From Glaciimonas sp. PCH181 (GTDB lineage Bacteria > Pseudomonadota > Gammaproteobacteria > Burkholderiales > Burkholderiaceae_D): 64,000 nucleotides of DNA. The stretch is taken from positions 558,001-622,000 of the forward strand of contig NZ_PYFP01000001.1 of assembly GCF_003056055.1 (NCBI RefSeq). The letters run 5' to 3'. Shown in pieces: positions 19,958 through 29,205 of the stretch (position 1 is its first letter; the number at the start of each line of letters is the position of its first letter). The position numbers were made by a program, and so were the translations under genes. The notes under the pieces were generated by a model. It had not been told where the DNA came from, ran no database searches, and saw only the letters and a program-made list of their open reading frames with translations.

Positions 19958-20743
19958 ATGCAAAATGCACAACCTACAGACGCACATTTCAACGTGCACG
20001 CTTTACTTGAATGCGCTCTTTTCCTAGATTTCGATGGCACGCTGGTTGACCTGGCACCCACGCCGGAAGAAGTCGTCATTTCCCCTGAATTAATTGCCTC
20101 GCTACACGCTGTTCGTGATCTGCTGGATGGCAGATTAGCCATCGTTTCCGGCCGTCCGATTGCACAAATCGATGCCATGCTTGCCACCATCACGCTGCCT
20201 GTAGCGGGGGTTCACGGCATGGAGCGACGTGATATCGACGGTGTCCTCCATTACGCGCCTGTAACCGAATTTTCTGCCATGCAGACCTGCGTGAACGAAT
20301 TGGCTGCAGCCCATCCCGGTTTGCGGGTCGAACAAAAGCGCGGGGCGCTTGCGCTGCATTATCGTCAGGCGCCCGAGCTTGAGGTTGTCTGCAAATTTGC
20401 GATGCAGGCCGCGTTGCGTAACTGTCCCGGCGTGGTGCTAATACACGGAAAAATGGTGATAGAGGCCAAGGCCGACAGTGTGAACAAAGGCACTGCAATT
20501 CGCGATTTTCTGGCGGAACCACCATTCAACAGCACACGTCCGGTATTTTTTGGCGACGATACGACAGACGAAATTGGCTTTGCTTATGTTCAGGAGGTCG
20601 GCGGGATGGCGATCAAAATTGGCGCAGGTGCCAGCGTTGCAGGTTATCGGATCGCCAGCCCGCAGGCACTGCGCACCGAACTATCTCAATTGGCGCGCTT
20701 AGCCCAAGAGCCCCACCTTTTATCCATAGCCAAGGAACGTTGA
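19958..20743 (+). CDS. otsB: Trehalose-6-phosphate phosphatase
   Basis: 261-aa cytoplasmic HAD-superfamily phosphatase releasing trehalose from trehalose 6-phosphate. Motif I is LFLDFDGTLVDLAPTP, motif II lies near LAIVSGRPIAQID, followed by GVHGMERRD. The closing motif is VFFGDDTTDEIGFAYV. It is first in a cluster otsB-GH15-otsA, with only one base before the next gene. The ribosome site is weak, and an unusual structured region lies just upstream, so translation or transcription may be controlled there. Trehalose is a stress and osmotic protectant. Confidence 0.95.
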   Translation: MQNAQPTDAHFNVHALLECALFLDFDGTLVDLAPTPEEVVISPELIASLHAVRDLLDGRLAIVSGRPIAQIDAMLATITLPVAGVHGMERRDIDGVLHYAPVTEFSAMQTCVNELAAAHPGLRVEQKRGALALHYRQAPELEVVCKFAMQAALRNCPGVVLIHGKMVIEAKADSVNKGTAIRDFLAEPPFNSTRPVFFGDDTTDEIGFAYVQEVGGMAIKIGAGASVAGYRIASPQALRTELSQLARLAQEPHLLSIAKER

Positions 20744-20744
20744 T

Positions 20745-22577
20745 ATGACGAATACTTTTGCCGAGTCTGCTCCACCAATCCCTACTGCTCCGCCGGTCAC
20801 ACATTCGCTCGATTGCGGCGTGATCGGAAATTGTGCATTTAGCGCGCTGGTAGATCGGATGGGAAAGATGGTCTGGTGTTGCTTGCCGCGGTTCGATGGC
20901 GATCCCGTATTCAATTCAATATTAGATGCTTCAGACAATGGCAGTTTCTGGGACATTGAAGTCGAGAATTTTGCCCGTAGTGAGCAATTCTACGAACCCA
21001 ATACTGCCGTCTTGCGTACGCGTTTGTTTGACGGAGATGGCCGTGGCATTGAAATTACCGATTTTGCACCACGTTTTCTTAGTCGTGACCGGATGTTTCG
21101 TCCGCTGATGCTAGTGCGCCGTGTTCGACCGCTAGACAGTGCAATCCGCATCCGTGTGCGCCTGAAGCCGCGCTTTGATTGGGGGCGACATGTGCCGACA
21201 GTCACGCAAGGCAGCCATCACATCCGGTATGTCGGTCCGTCAGACACACTGCGTCTGAATACCGATACGTCGCTGAGCTATTTATTGACTGAGTCGTTTT
21301 TTGTATTGGATAAAACCGCCAATTTCATGCTCGGGCCGGATGAATCGCTGGCGGAGGGTATTGAAGACACGGCCCGCATATTCGAGAAAGAAACCCTGCA
21401 TTACTGGCGCGCCTGGAGTCGCCGTCTGGCGGTGCCGCTGGAATGGCAAGACGTCGTCATTCGCGCCGCTATTACGCTGAAAATGTCGTTATTCGAGGAT
21501 ACCGGGGCGATCATCGCAGCCATGACAACCAGCATTCCCGAAGCCCCCGGCAGCGGTCGTAATTGGGATTATCGGTATTGCTGGTTGCGTGACGCTTTCT
21601 TTGTGGTGCGCGCCCTTAACAGCCTGTCAGAAGTCGGGACGCTGGAAGATTACATGCGCTATCTGAAAAACGTCGTGGCGCGCTCCAAGGGCGGCCATAT
21701 TCAGCCGTTATATGGCATCGGGCTGGAGGAGTTGCTGCCAGAATCCATCGTGGAGCAATTACCCGGTTATCGGAATAACGCGCCGGTGCGGATTGGGAAT
21801 CAGGCGCAGGAACATTATCAGCATGACGTCTACGGCAATATCGTTTTGGGTGCAGCACAGGCGTTTCTGGATCATCGGTTGTTCCATCGTGCAGGCATTC
21901 CGGAATTCCTCCATCTGGAGGCGGTGGGCGATCAGGCGTTTCGGGTCCATGATCAACCGGACGCCGGAATGTGGGAATTACGCTCACGGGCGCGGGTTCA
22001 CACTTCCTCGGTACTGATGAGTTGGGCCGCCTGCGACCGACTCTCCAAGATCGCGCAGAAACTAGGATTGGTGGAACGTTCAGAGCATTGGGCAAGCCGG
22101 GCGGCGATTATCCGCGAACTGTTGTTGCGGGAAGCCTGGAGCGAAGAACGTCAGGCCTTTGCTGAAAGTCTGGGCGGACGCGATCTGGACGCCAGCGTGC
22201 TGTTGATGGCTGAAGTGAATTTCATCGACCCCAAAGATCCACGTTTTGTCTCCACTGTCGATGCGCTGGAACGCACGTTGTGCGATGGTCCGTATATGCG
22301 CCGTTACGAAGCGCCGGACGATTTTGGTAAGCCTGAAACCGCATTTAATATCTGCACGTTTTGGCGTATCGATGCGTTAGCCCGTATCGGCAGAAAAGAA
22401 CAGGCGCGTGAGATTTTTGAAACCATGCTTAAAGCCCGTAATCACCTCGGCTTGTTATCAGAGGACACCCATCCCGTGACCGGCGAAATGTGGGGGAATT
22501 TTCCGCAGACTTATTCAATGGTAGGACTGATTAATTGCGCCATGCGGTTATCGGCCCCATGGGATACCGCTATCTAA
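20745..22577 (+). CDS. Glycoside hydrolase family 15 protein (glucoamylase/trehalase-like)
   Basis: 610 aa, no signal peptide, so cytoplasmic. An N-terminal beta-sandwich domain (GVIGNCAFSALVDRMGKMVWCCLPRFDGDPVFNSIL) is followed by the GH15 (alpha/alpha)6 barrel with RNWDYRYCWLRDAFFVVRAL, and ends GNFPQTYSMVGLINCAMRLS. Bacterial relatives in trehalose loci include trehalases and alpha-glucosidases. Lying between otsB and otsA it may recycle trehalose or trim related glucosides, which is inference. The ribosome site AAGGAACG lies inside the end of otsB. Confidence 0.9.
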   Translation: MTNTFAESAPPIPTAPPVTHSLDCGVIGNCAFSALVDRMGKMVWCCLPRFDGDPVFNSILDASDNGSFWDIEVENFARSEQFYEPNTAVLRTRLFDGDGRGIEITDFAPRFLSRDRMFRPLMLVRRVRPLDSAIRIRVRLKPRFDWGRHVPTVTQGSHHIRYVGPSDTLRLNTDTSLSYLLTESFFVLDKTANFMLGPDESLAEGIEDTARIFEKETLHYWRAWSRRLAVPLEWQDVVIRAAITLKMSLFEDTGAIIAAMTTSIPEAPGSGRNWDYRYCWLRDAFFVVRALNSLSEVGTLEDYMRYLKNVVARSKGGHIQPLYGIGLEELLPESIVEQLPGYRNNAPVRIGNQAQEHYQHDVYGNIVLGAAQAFLDHRLFHRAGIPEFLHLEAVGDQAFRVHDQPDAGMWELRSRARVHTSSVLMSWAACDRLSKIAQKLGLVERSEHWASRAAIIRELLLREAWSEERQAFAESLGGRDLDASVLLMAEVNFIDPKDPRFVSTVDALERTLCDGPYMRRYEAPDDFGKPETAFNICTFWRIDALARIGRKEQAREIFETMLKARNHLGLLSEDTHPVTGEMWGNFPQTYSMVGLINCAMRLSAPWDTAI

Positions 22578-22638
22578 AAAAGCTTCACGGACGCTACTGG
22601 GGAGGTTGTAAGCAGGGTTCAAGAGCTGAAAGGAAACT

Positions 22639-24054
22639 ATGTCACGTCTCGTTATTGTTTCAAATCGTATTGCCGATCCACGTAAGCCAGCCGCGGGAGG
22701 TCTCGCTGTCGCACTCGGCGATAGCATGAAAAAAACCGGTGCGCTCTGGTTTGGCTGGAGCGGCAAGATAGTCGAAGAAGCCGACGGCGGCACGCCGGGT
22801 GAAGGCAAAGTACATATAGAACAAGCGGGCAACGTCACGCTGGCCACCGTCGATTTATGTCGTAAAGATCACGACGCGTATTACCTTGGCTATGCCAATG
22901 GCGTGCTGTGGCCGGTATTCCATTACCGACTCGATTTAGGGAATTACGAACCGGGTTTTGCCGAGGGCTATCGCCGCGTTAACGAACTTTTTGCGCGCAA
23001 ATTGTTGCCATTGCTGAAGCCCGATGATCAGATTTGGGTACACGATTATCATTTGATCCCGTTAGCTGCTAATTTGCGGGCAATGGGATGTCGTAATCGG
23101 ATTGGTTTTTTTCTGCATATTCCGATGCCGCCGCCATTGATTACCGCAGCTATTCCGCAGCAGGATTGGTTGCTACGTACGTTATTTGCATACGATCTTC
23201 TGGGCTTTCAAAGTGATGCGGATTTGACGAATTTTTCGCATTACGTCCAAAGTGAGGCCCATGCCGAAGCGCTCCCGGATGGGCGTTATCGCGCCTACAA
23301 TCGTACGGTACAGGCGGGCGCATTTCCGATCGGTATTGATGTTGATGAGTTCACGCGTCTGGGCGAAAGTAAAGAAAGCATGCAAATGTTTCGCAGGCTG
23401 CGCGAAGAATATTCGCGCCGTCAATTGCTGATAGGCGTTGATCGGCTGGATTACTCAAAAGGGCTGCCACAGCGTATTCGCGCCTTTCGTGAATTACTGG
23501 TGCGTTATCCCGAAAATCAGAACAGCGCAACGCTGATTCAAATCGCTTCGCCCAGCCGCGAAGATGTCGATGCTTACGCCAACATCCGGCATGAGCTGGA
23601 AAATCTCTGCGGATCGATTAACGGTGATTTCGGCGGACTTGAATGGATGCCGATTCGCTATATCCATCGCACCGTAGCGCGGAAGCGCTTACCGGGCTTG
23701 TACCGGGCTAGCCGGGTTGGGCTGGTCACGCCTTTACGCGATGGCATGAATTTGGTTGCCAAAGAATTTATAGCGGCGCAGGACCCCGAAGACCCGGGCG
23801 TATTGGTGCTGTCGCGCTTTGCGGGCGCAGCTGAACAACTTAAAGAAGCGTTGTTGGTCAATCCTTATGATGTCGAACGCACTGCACAGATTATTCAACA
23901 GGCGTTGCGCATGCCTTTGGACGAACGGCGTAAGCGTCATGAAGCCTTATTGCGTCGGATTAAAGAGCAAGATGTCCATTGGTGGTGCAAAACATTTCTC
24001 GAAACATTAGAAAATCTTGAACAGTCGCAACCGGCAGGGGATGCCGATTATTAG
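22639..24054 (+). CDS. otsA: Trehalose-6-phosphate synthase
   Basis: 471-aa retaining GT20 enzyme that joins UDP-glucose and glucose 6-phosphate. Seen: [26 protein letters not shown], the sugar-phosphate pocket [27 protein letters not shown], and the nucleotide site [28 protein letters not shown] precedes the ATG. With otsB it makes the full OtsAB pathway. Glucose 6-phosphate is also the substrate of the zwf gene 1.2 kb downstream. Confidence 0.97.
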   Translation: MSRLVIVSNRIADPRKPAAGGLAVALGDSMKKTGALWFGWSGKIVEEADGGTPGEGKVHIEQAGNVTLATVDLCRKDHDAYYLGYANGVLWPVFHYRLDLGNYEPGFAEGYRRVNELFARKLLPLLKPDDQIWVHDYHLIPLAANLRAMGCRNRIGFFLHIPMPPPLITAAIPQQDWLLRTLFAYDLLGFQSDADLTNFSHYVQSEAHAEALPDGRYRAYNRTVQAGAFPIGIDVDEFTRLGESKESMQMFRRLREEYSRRQLLIGVDRLDYSKGLPQRIRAFRELLVRYPENQNSATLIQIASPSREDVDAYANIRHELENLCGSINGDFGGLEWMPIRYIHRTVARKRLPGLYRASRVGLVTPLRDGMNLVAKEFIAAQDPEDPGVLVLSRFAGAAEQLKEALLVNPYDVERTAQIIQQALRMPLDERRKRHEALLRRIKEQDVHWWCKTFLETLENLEQSQPAGDADY

Positions 24055-24223
24055 ATTGCAGTTATATTTAAAAATGACGTGCTGTATTTGCTATAGAAAT
24101 TCATCGTAGAATCGTTCTCAGCCGGTGTCGCGAAACATGGCAATGCTGTTTCCAATCTGCATCCTGAAAATGGTTTCCAGTGCACAATTTATCGCAATAA
24201 GAATTTCCACAAGGAGGTTCACA

Positions 24224-25270
24224 ATGCATATCGGCATGGTTGGATTGGGGCGCATGGGCGCAAATATGGTGCGGCGGCTCTCTGGCGGCGGCCATGAATG
24301 CGTCGTCTACGACGTTCGGGACGAGGCGGTGACGGCGCTTTTGCAACCCGGCGTTGTCGGCGCATCTTCGTTAAACGATTTGGTGACCAAGTTGCGTAAG
24401 CACGATGGCGGCACCTGCGTAATCTGGCTGATGGTCCCCGCTGCGTTAGTGGATGACGATCTGGCGTTATTGGCACCTTTACTTGCCGCCGGGGACATCA
24501 TCATTGACGGCGGCAACTCCTATTATCGCGACGATATCCGACGCGCAACAGAACTTAAACCGCACCAGATTCATTATGTCGATGTCGGCACCAGTGGCGG
24601 TGTAGCAGGGTTGGCGCGGGGCTATTGCCTGATGATCGGTGGCGAAAAAGACATCGTCGCTTATCTCGATCCCATCTTTGCCACGCTGGCATCCGGCGTC
24701 GATGCAGCCACGCTTACGCCGGGACGTCAACACACCACCAGTACCGCCGAGCAAGGCTATCTTCATTGCGGCCCTCAAGGAGCCGGTCACTTCGTCAAAA
24801 TGGTTCACAACGGTATCGAATACGGCATCATGGGCGCGTATGCCGAAGGGCTGAATATTCTGCGCAACGCTAACGTCGGTCTCCAAAAAAACACGATAGA
24901 CGCCGAAACAACGCCGCTACGCAATCCAGAATTTTATCAATATGAAATGGACCTGCCCGAGATCGCAGAGGTATGGCGACGCGGCAGCGTGATCGGATCA
25001 TGGTTGCTCGATCTGACCGCCGGTGCGCTGAACGCAGACCCGACGTTGCAAAACTATGCCGGGCGGGTGTCGGATTCTGGCGAAGGCCGATGGACGATTA
25101 CGGCCGCCATCGACGAAGCCGTGCCAGCGCCTATTTTAAGTGCCGCGCTGTATGAACGCTTCAGTTCACGCGGTGAATCCGATTTTGCCGATAAAGTATT
25201 GTCCGCCATGCGACACGGATTTGGCGGTCATGTTGAAAAGGCGATTGAACCGACAACACCGAAGGAATGA
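24224..25270 (+). CDS. gnd: 6-phosphogluconate dehydrogenase, short NAD-type
   Basis: 348-aa decarboxylating 6PGDH of the short subfamily, usually NAD-preferring. MHIGMVGLGRMGANMVRRL opens the Rossmann fold, followed by VVYDVRDEAV, IIDGGNSYYRDDIRRA, DVGTSGGVAGLARGYCLMIGG and the catalytic [18 protein letters not shown]. The C-terminal domain is shorter than in the 477-aa enzyme at 6273. The start at 24224 has a perfect AAGGAGG at 24211-24217; an upstream in-frame ATG adds 33 unlikely residues. It is followed at once by zwf. Confidence 0.95.
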   Translation: MHIGMVGLGRMGANMVRRLSGGGHECVVYDVRDEAVTALLQPGVVGASSLNDLVTKLRKHDGGTCVIWLMVPAALVDDDLALLAPLLAAGDIIIDGGNSYYRDDIRRATELKPHQIHYVDVGTSGGVAGLARGYCLMIGGEKDIVAYLDPIFATLASGVDAATLTPGRQHTTSTAEQGYLHCGPQGAGHFVKMVHNGIEYGIMGAYAEGLNILRNANVGLQKNTIDAETTPLRNPEFYQYEMDLPEIAEVWRRGSVIGSWLLDLTAGALNADPTLQNYAGRVSDSGEGRWTITAAIDEAVPAPILSAALYERFSSRGESDFADKVLSAMRHGFGGHVEKAIEPTTPKE

Positions 25271-25272
25271 CG

Positions 25273-26718
25273 ATGGCTGACTCTTCCCCTCAGCATTCCG
25301 ACGCGTTTGTTTTTTTCGGCGCGACCGGTGATCTTGCTTACAAGCAGATATTCCCGGCGCTGCAAGCCATGATCGTGCATGGTCGCCTTGATCTGCCGAT
25401 TATCGGCGTGGCTAAATCTGACTGGACAATCGATCAATTTCGCGAACGCGCGCGCGACAGCCTGGAAAAACATGGCAGCTTTGACGCTGCTGCATTCGAA
25501 AAACTCTCCGCACAACTGCACTATATTAGTGGCGATTACCAGGATGCTGCGACCTACGCGCAATTACGTCAAGCCTTGGGTAATGCAGTGCGGCCGCTAT
25601 ATTACCTGGCCATTCCACCCAGCATGTTTGCGCCTGTGACAGAAGGGCTGGCGACTTCTGGCGGTGCGCAGAATGCACGCGTCATCGTCGAAAAGCCCTT
25701 TGGGCGCGATCTTGCGTCTGCACAAGCACTGAATCGCACGCTACACGCCGCTTTTGCCGAGGAGGCGATTTTTCGGATCGACCATTATTTGGGTAAAGAG
25801 GCCGTTGAAAACCTGCTGTACTTTCGCTTTTCCAATACCTTTCTTGAGCCGATCTGGCATCGTGCCTATATTGCCAGTGTGCAGATCACGATGGCAGAGC
25901 AATTCGGCGTGCAAGGGCGAGGCGCTTTTTACGAAGAAGTCGGCGCGATTCGCGACGTAATCCAAAATCACCTGCTGCAAGTGATGGTGTTGCTGACGAT
26001 GGAAGTACCGATGAATGTCGATGCCAAGGCAGGCACGGCTGCGGTTCAAGATGCGATCCTCTACGAAAAATTACGGGTCTTGCGAGCGATGCGTCCGTTG
26101 GTCCCTGACGAGGTCGTGCGCGGGCAGTTTAAAGGCTATCGCGATGAGGCCGGTGTTGCTGCCGATTCGCAAGTCGAAACCTTCTCGGCTCTGAGATTGC
26201 ATATCGACAATCCACGCTGGTCCGGCGTACCTTTTTATATTCGCGCTGGAAAACAGTTGCTGGTGACGTGCACGGAGGTATTGGTCGAACTCAAACCGCC
26301 CGTGCATCCCGTGTTTGATGCTGGCACCGGGCATCCTAACTATTTTCGTTTTCGCCTCAGTCCCGATGTATTGATCGCTCTCGGTGCGCGTACCAAATTG
26401 CCTGGGGAAGCGATGGTCGGCACCGCAGCAAGCCTGATCTCCCATCGCCCTCCCGGCGACGAGATGACGCCGTATGAGCGGTTGCTGGGCGATGCGCTAC
26501 AAGGAGATGCAGGCTTGTTCACCAGCGGCGAAGCAGTCGAGGCCGCCTGGCGCGTGGTTGAGCCGATATTGGATACGACGACCGGGACGACTTTCTCTGA
26601 TCTGGTGCCAGTGGTGATGTATGACCCGGATACGTGGGGGCCACCTTCAGCGGATCAACTCATGGAAGATGGCGATCAATGGGATAACCCCGCTGCTTCG
26701 GAGGACGTACGCCAATGA
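25273..26718 (+). CDS. zwf: Glucose-6-phosphate 1-dehydrogenase
   Basis: Oxidises glucose 6-phosphate to 6-phosphogluconolactone in the cytoplasm. Seen: coenzyme motif FFGATGDLAYKQIFPAL, VIVEKPFGRDLASA, the active-site block FRIDHYLGKEAVENLLYFRFSN, and IRAGKQLLVTCTEV. Two ATG codons compete: 25267 overlaps the gnd stop but has AAGGA directly against it, while 25273 has that site at a normal 6-nt spacing, so I chose 25273 (481 aa). Operon with gnd before and the HAD gene after. Confidence 0.95.
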   Translation: MADSSPQHSDAFVFFGATGDLAYKQIFPALQAMIVHGRLDLPIIGVAKSDWTIDQFRERARDSLEKHGSFDAAAFEKLSAQLHYISGDYQDAATYAQLRQALGNAVRPLYYLAIPPSMFAPVTEGLATSGGAQNARVIVEKPFGRDLASAQALNRTLHAAFAEEAIFRIDHYLGKEAVENLLYFRFSNTFLEPIWHRAYIASVQITMAEQFGVQGRGAFYEEVGAIRDVIQNHLLQVMVLLTMEVPMNVDAKAGTAAVQDAILYEKLRVLRAMRPLVPDEVVRGQFKGYRDEAGVAADSQVETFSALRLHIDNPRWSGVPFYIRAGKQLLVTCTEVLVELKPPVHPVFDAGTGHPNYFRFRLSPDVLIALGARTKLPGEAMVGTAASLISHRPPGDEMTPYERLLGDALQGDAGLFTSGEAVEAAWRVVEPILDTTTGTTFSDLVPVVMYDPDTWGPPSADQLMEDGDQWDNPAASEDVRQ

Positions 26719-27413
26719 CAAACGCGACCAACTTGGCAGCACCGGCTGAGATTGTTTTTTTGTTTGATTGCGACAATACCTTGCTGGACAACGATCGCGT
26801 GCAATTCGATTTGCAAACACATCTGGCGCAAGAGTTCGGTGAGGCTAATCGGGATCGTTACTGGCAGATTTTTGAGGCGTTGCGGGTGGAGCTTGGTTAT
26901 GCGGATTATTTGGGGGCGTTGCAGCGATATCGACTTGGGGCAATGAATGATCCGCGGTTGCTGCAAATGTCGGCGTTTTTGGTGGATTATCCCTTTGCTG
27001 ATCGGTTGTATCCGGGGGCGCTGGATGTGCTTGCCCGGTTCGGTGCGTGGGGGCCGACGGTGATTTTATCGGACGGAGATGTGGTGTTTCAGCCGCGCAA
27101 AATTCAGCGCTCTGGATTGTGGGATGCGGTTGAGGGGCGGGTGTTAATTTATATCCATAAGGAGAAGATGCTGGATGATCTTCAGTTGCGGTATCCGGCG
27201 CGGCATTATGTGATGGTGGATGATAAGTTGCGGATTTTGGCGGCGATGAAGAGTGTCATGGGGGAGAAGTTGAGTACGGTTTTTCCCCGGCAGGGGCATT
27301 ATGCTTTGGATGCGGGGGAGGTTGCGGCTTATCCGGAGGCGGATTTTACGGTTGAGTGTATTGGGGAGTTGGATCGGGTTGTGGGTTTTCGAGATGGGGT
27401 CATTGTTTGGTAG
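26715..27413 (+). CDS. HAD-superfamily hydrolase
   Basis: 232-aa phosphatase-like protein. Motif I is FLFDCDNTLLDND, a helical cap follows, motif II is VILSDGDVV, the lysine lies within IHKEK, and motif III is YVMVDDKLRILAAM. It overlaps zwf by 4 nt (ATGA), so it belongs to the same operon and may act on a sugar phosphate; the substrate is unknown. The coding strand is strikingly G/T-rich in its second half. The stop is followed by a repeat-like region. Confidence 0.88.
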   Translation: MTNATNLAAPAEIVFLFDCDNTLLDNDRVQFDLQTHLAQEFGEANRDRYWQIFEALRVELGYADYLGALQRYRLGAMNDPRLLQMSAFLVDYPFADRLYPGALDVLARFGAWGPTVILSDGDVVFQPRKIQRSGLWDAVEGRVLIYIHKEKMLDDLQLRYPARHYVMVDDKLRILAAMKSVMGEKLSTVFPRQGHYALDAGEVAAYPEADFTVECIGELDRVVGFRDGVIVW

Positions 27414-27897
27414 CTAAAACGGTTTGTTCTTCGTGGAAGCAGGCCGGGGACGGCGCGGCAGCCGGTCACTTTGTTCTCGCTTCGGCTAGGCACCCCGGCA
27501 GAAAACGGAGCCAAAAAGAAGGCGACCGTAGATATCACTGCCCAGGTTCCCGCATGTCTCAGAGGTTTGCCGGGTCGAAAAACCAACTCGCTTCGCTCAA
27601 ACATGTTTTCCGACAAACCCTTGAAACATTTGGCAGCGCTATATGACGGGGTAGGTCAACTTCAACAGCCACGTCAAATGCCGCTTCAAAAACAGCCGCT
27701 TTTTTAGTGGTGGTGTGTCGGGTTGAACGACGATCGGAGAAGCGAAGTTGTCGTTAAGGTTGCGTGAGCAACCACAGTTGACGTTGTTATTGACCTTGTT
27801 CTTGACCTTGCAGGCGCTACCCCCGGCGAACTATCTACGGAGCACCGACCGTTTCAACTACCAAATAACCGAACCAAACCCAAACACCCCCCTCACC
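27414..27897. repeat. Non-coding interval with imperfect inverted termini; probable dispersed repeat
   Basis: 484 bp without a credible gene. The left edge (from 27417, AAACGGTTTGTTCTTCG) is an imperfect reverse complement of the right edge (27837-27854, ending ACCGTTT; 14 of 18 positions match). The left edge also matches the inverted-repeat arm at 9655. Internal sequence translates in several frames into strings I recall as common misannotated hypothetical proteins in betaproteobacterial genomes. Best read as a dispersed intergenic repeat, possibly MITE-like. Confidence 0.5.
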
Positions 27898-29205
27898 ATG
27901 ACCCAAAAAAAACTCTCCCAACAAGCTGAACTAGAAATGCTCCAACGCGAATCTTTCAGCTATTTCATGCATGAAACCAACCCCAAAAACGGTCTGGTAA
28001 TAGACAAAAGCGCCCCCGGCTGGCCAGCCAGCGTCGCCGCTGTTGGCTTGGCTCTAGCCGCCTACCCAGTAGCAGTAGAGCGCGGTTTCATCCCCCGCGC
28101 CGAAGCAATAACCCGCGTCCTGACAACGCTAAAATTTTTCTGGAATAGCCCCCAAGGCCCCGAACCCGATGCCACCGGCTACAAAGGTTTCTATTACCAT
28201 TTTCTAGACATGTCCACCGGTCGCCGCGTTTGGAACTGTGAACTATCCACCATCGATAGTGCCTTTTTACTAGCCGGCGCATTAACCGCCGGCCGCTACT
28301 TCGATGCCGCCACCAAAGACGAAACCGAAATCCGCACTCTGGCAGAGGCATTATATTTACGCGCCGACTGGCAATGGGCACAAGCCAACGGCGGCGCAGT
28401 CTCAATGGGATGGCTGCCAGAAAGCGGCTTCATCCCCTATCGTTGGAAAGGCTACGACGAAGCCTTGCTGCTCTATATCCTAGGATTTGGCTCTCCCACG
28501 CACCCATTGTCAGATAACAGCTACGAAGACTGGGCCTCAGAATATAAGTGGGAAAACAGCTACGGCTACGATTACCTCTACGCCGGTTCGCTATTCACCC
28601 ATCAACTATCCCACATCTGGATAGATTTCCGTGGCATTCAAGACACCTTCATGCGCACCAAAGGCATCGACTATTTCGAAAACAGCCGTCGCGCCACCGT
28701 CGTGCAACAACAATACGCCATCGACAATCCGCATGGCTTTGTCGGCTATGGCGCGTGCTGCTGGGGCATCACCGCCAGCGATGGCCCCGGCCCCATTAGC
28801 CTTGAGGTGAACGGCGTCAAACGTGAATTTTTTGACTATGTCGCACGCGGTGTTCCGCACGGCCCGGACGACGGTACCATCGCCCCTTGGGTAGTTGTCG
28901 CATCACTACCATTTGCACCCGAAATCGTGTTGCCCACCATCGACCATTTCATCCACGAAATCGGCTTAAAAGCCGGTAATCCCTATGGCTTCAAGGCCAC
29001 TTACAACCCAACATATCCCGGCAAATCGCACAATCCTTATGGCTGGGTTTCGCATTGGCATTTCGGTATCAACGAAGGCCCGATTATTTTGATGGTCGAA
29101 AATTATCGTAGCGAATTGTTATGGCATTTGATGCGTGATTGCCCCTACATCGCGACCGGCTTGCGACGCGCCGGCTTTGCGGGAGGATGGTTAGGAACGC
29201 AATAA
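27898..29205 (+). CDS. Glucoamylase-like family protein (PF10091 type)
   Basis: 435-aa (alpha/alpha)6-barrel protein of the glycoamylase-like group, related to GH144 beta-1,2-glucan-active enzymes. Seen: [20 protein letters not shown], the [19 protein letters not shown] region, [61 protein letters not shown] and [15 protein letters not shown]. No export signal is seen. The ATG at 27898 lacks a clear ribosome site; a TTG at 27748 would extend the frame into repeat sequence and is not credible. The coding strand is markedly A/C-rich, opposite to the HAD gene before it. Its 3' end overlaps the transketolase 3' end by 15 bp. Confidence 0.85.
   Translation: MTQKKLSQQAELEMLQRESFSYFMHETNPKNGLVIDKSAPGWPASVAAVGLALAAYPVAVERGFIPRAEAITRVLTTLKFFWNSPQGPEPDATGYKGFYYHFLDMSTGRRVWNCELSTIDSAFLLAGALTAGRYFDAATKDETEIRTLAEALYLRADWQWAQANGGAVSMGWLPESGFIPYRWKGYDEALLLYILGFGSPTHPLSDNSYEDWASEYKWENSYGYDYLYAGSLFTHQLSHIWIDFRGIQDTFMRTKGIDYFENSRRATVVQQQYAIDNPHGFVGYGACCWGITASDGPGPISLEVNGVKREFFDYVARGVPHGPDDGTIAPWVVVASLPFAPEIVLPTIDHFIHEIGLKAGNPYGFKATYNPTYPGKSHNPYGWVSHWHFGINEGPIILMVENYRSELLWHLMRDCPYIATGLRRAGFAGGWLGTQ

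Noticed and set aside
27329..27707. Several short ORFs on both strands after the HAD gene
   Set aside because: Overlapping on both strands, no ribosome sites, and similar strings are common misannotations over repeated intergenic DNA.
27748..27897. TTG-started N-terminal extension of the glucoamylase-like protein
   Set aside because: It reads through the repeat-like interval, and no relative of the family has such an extension to my knowledge.
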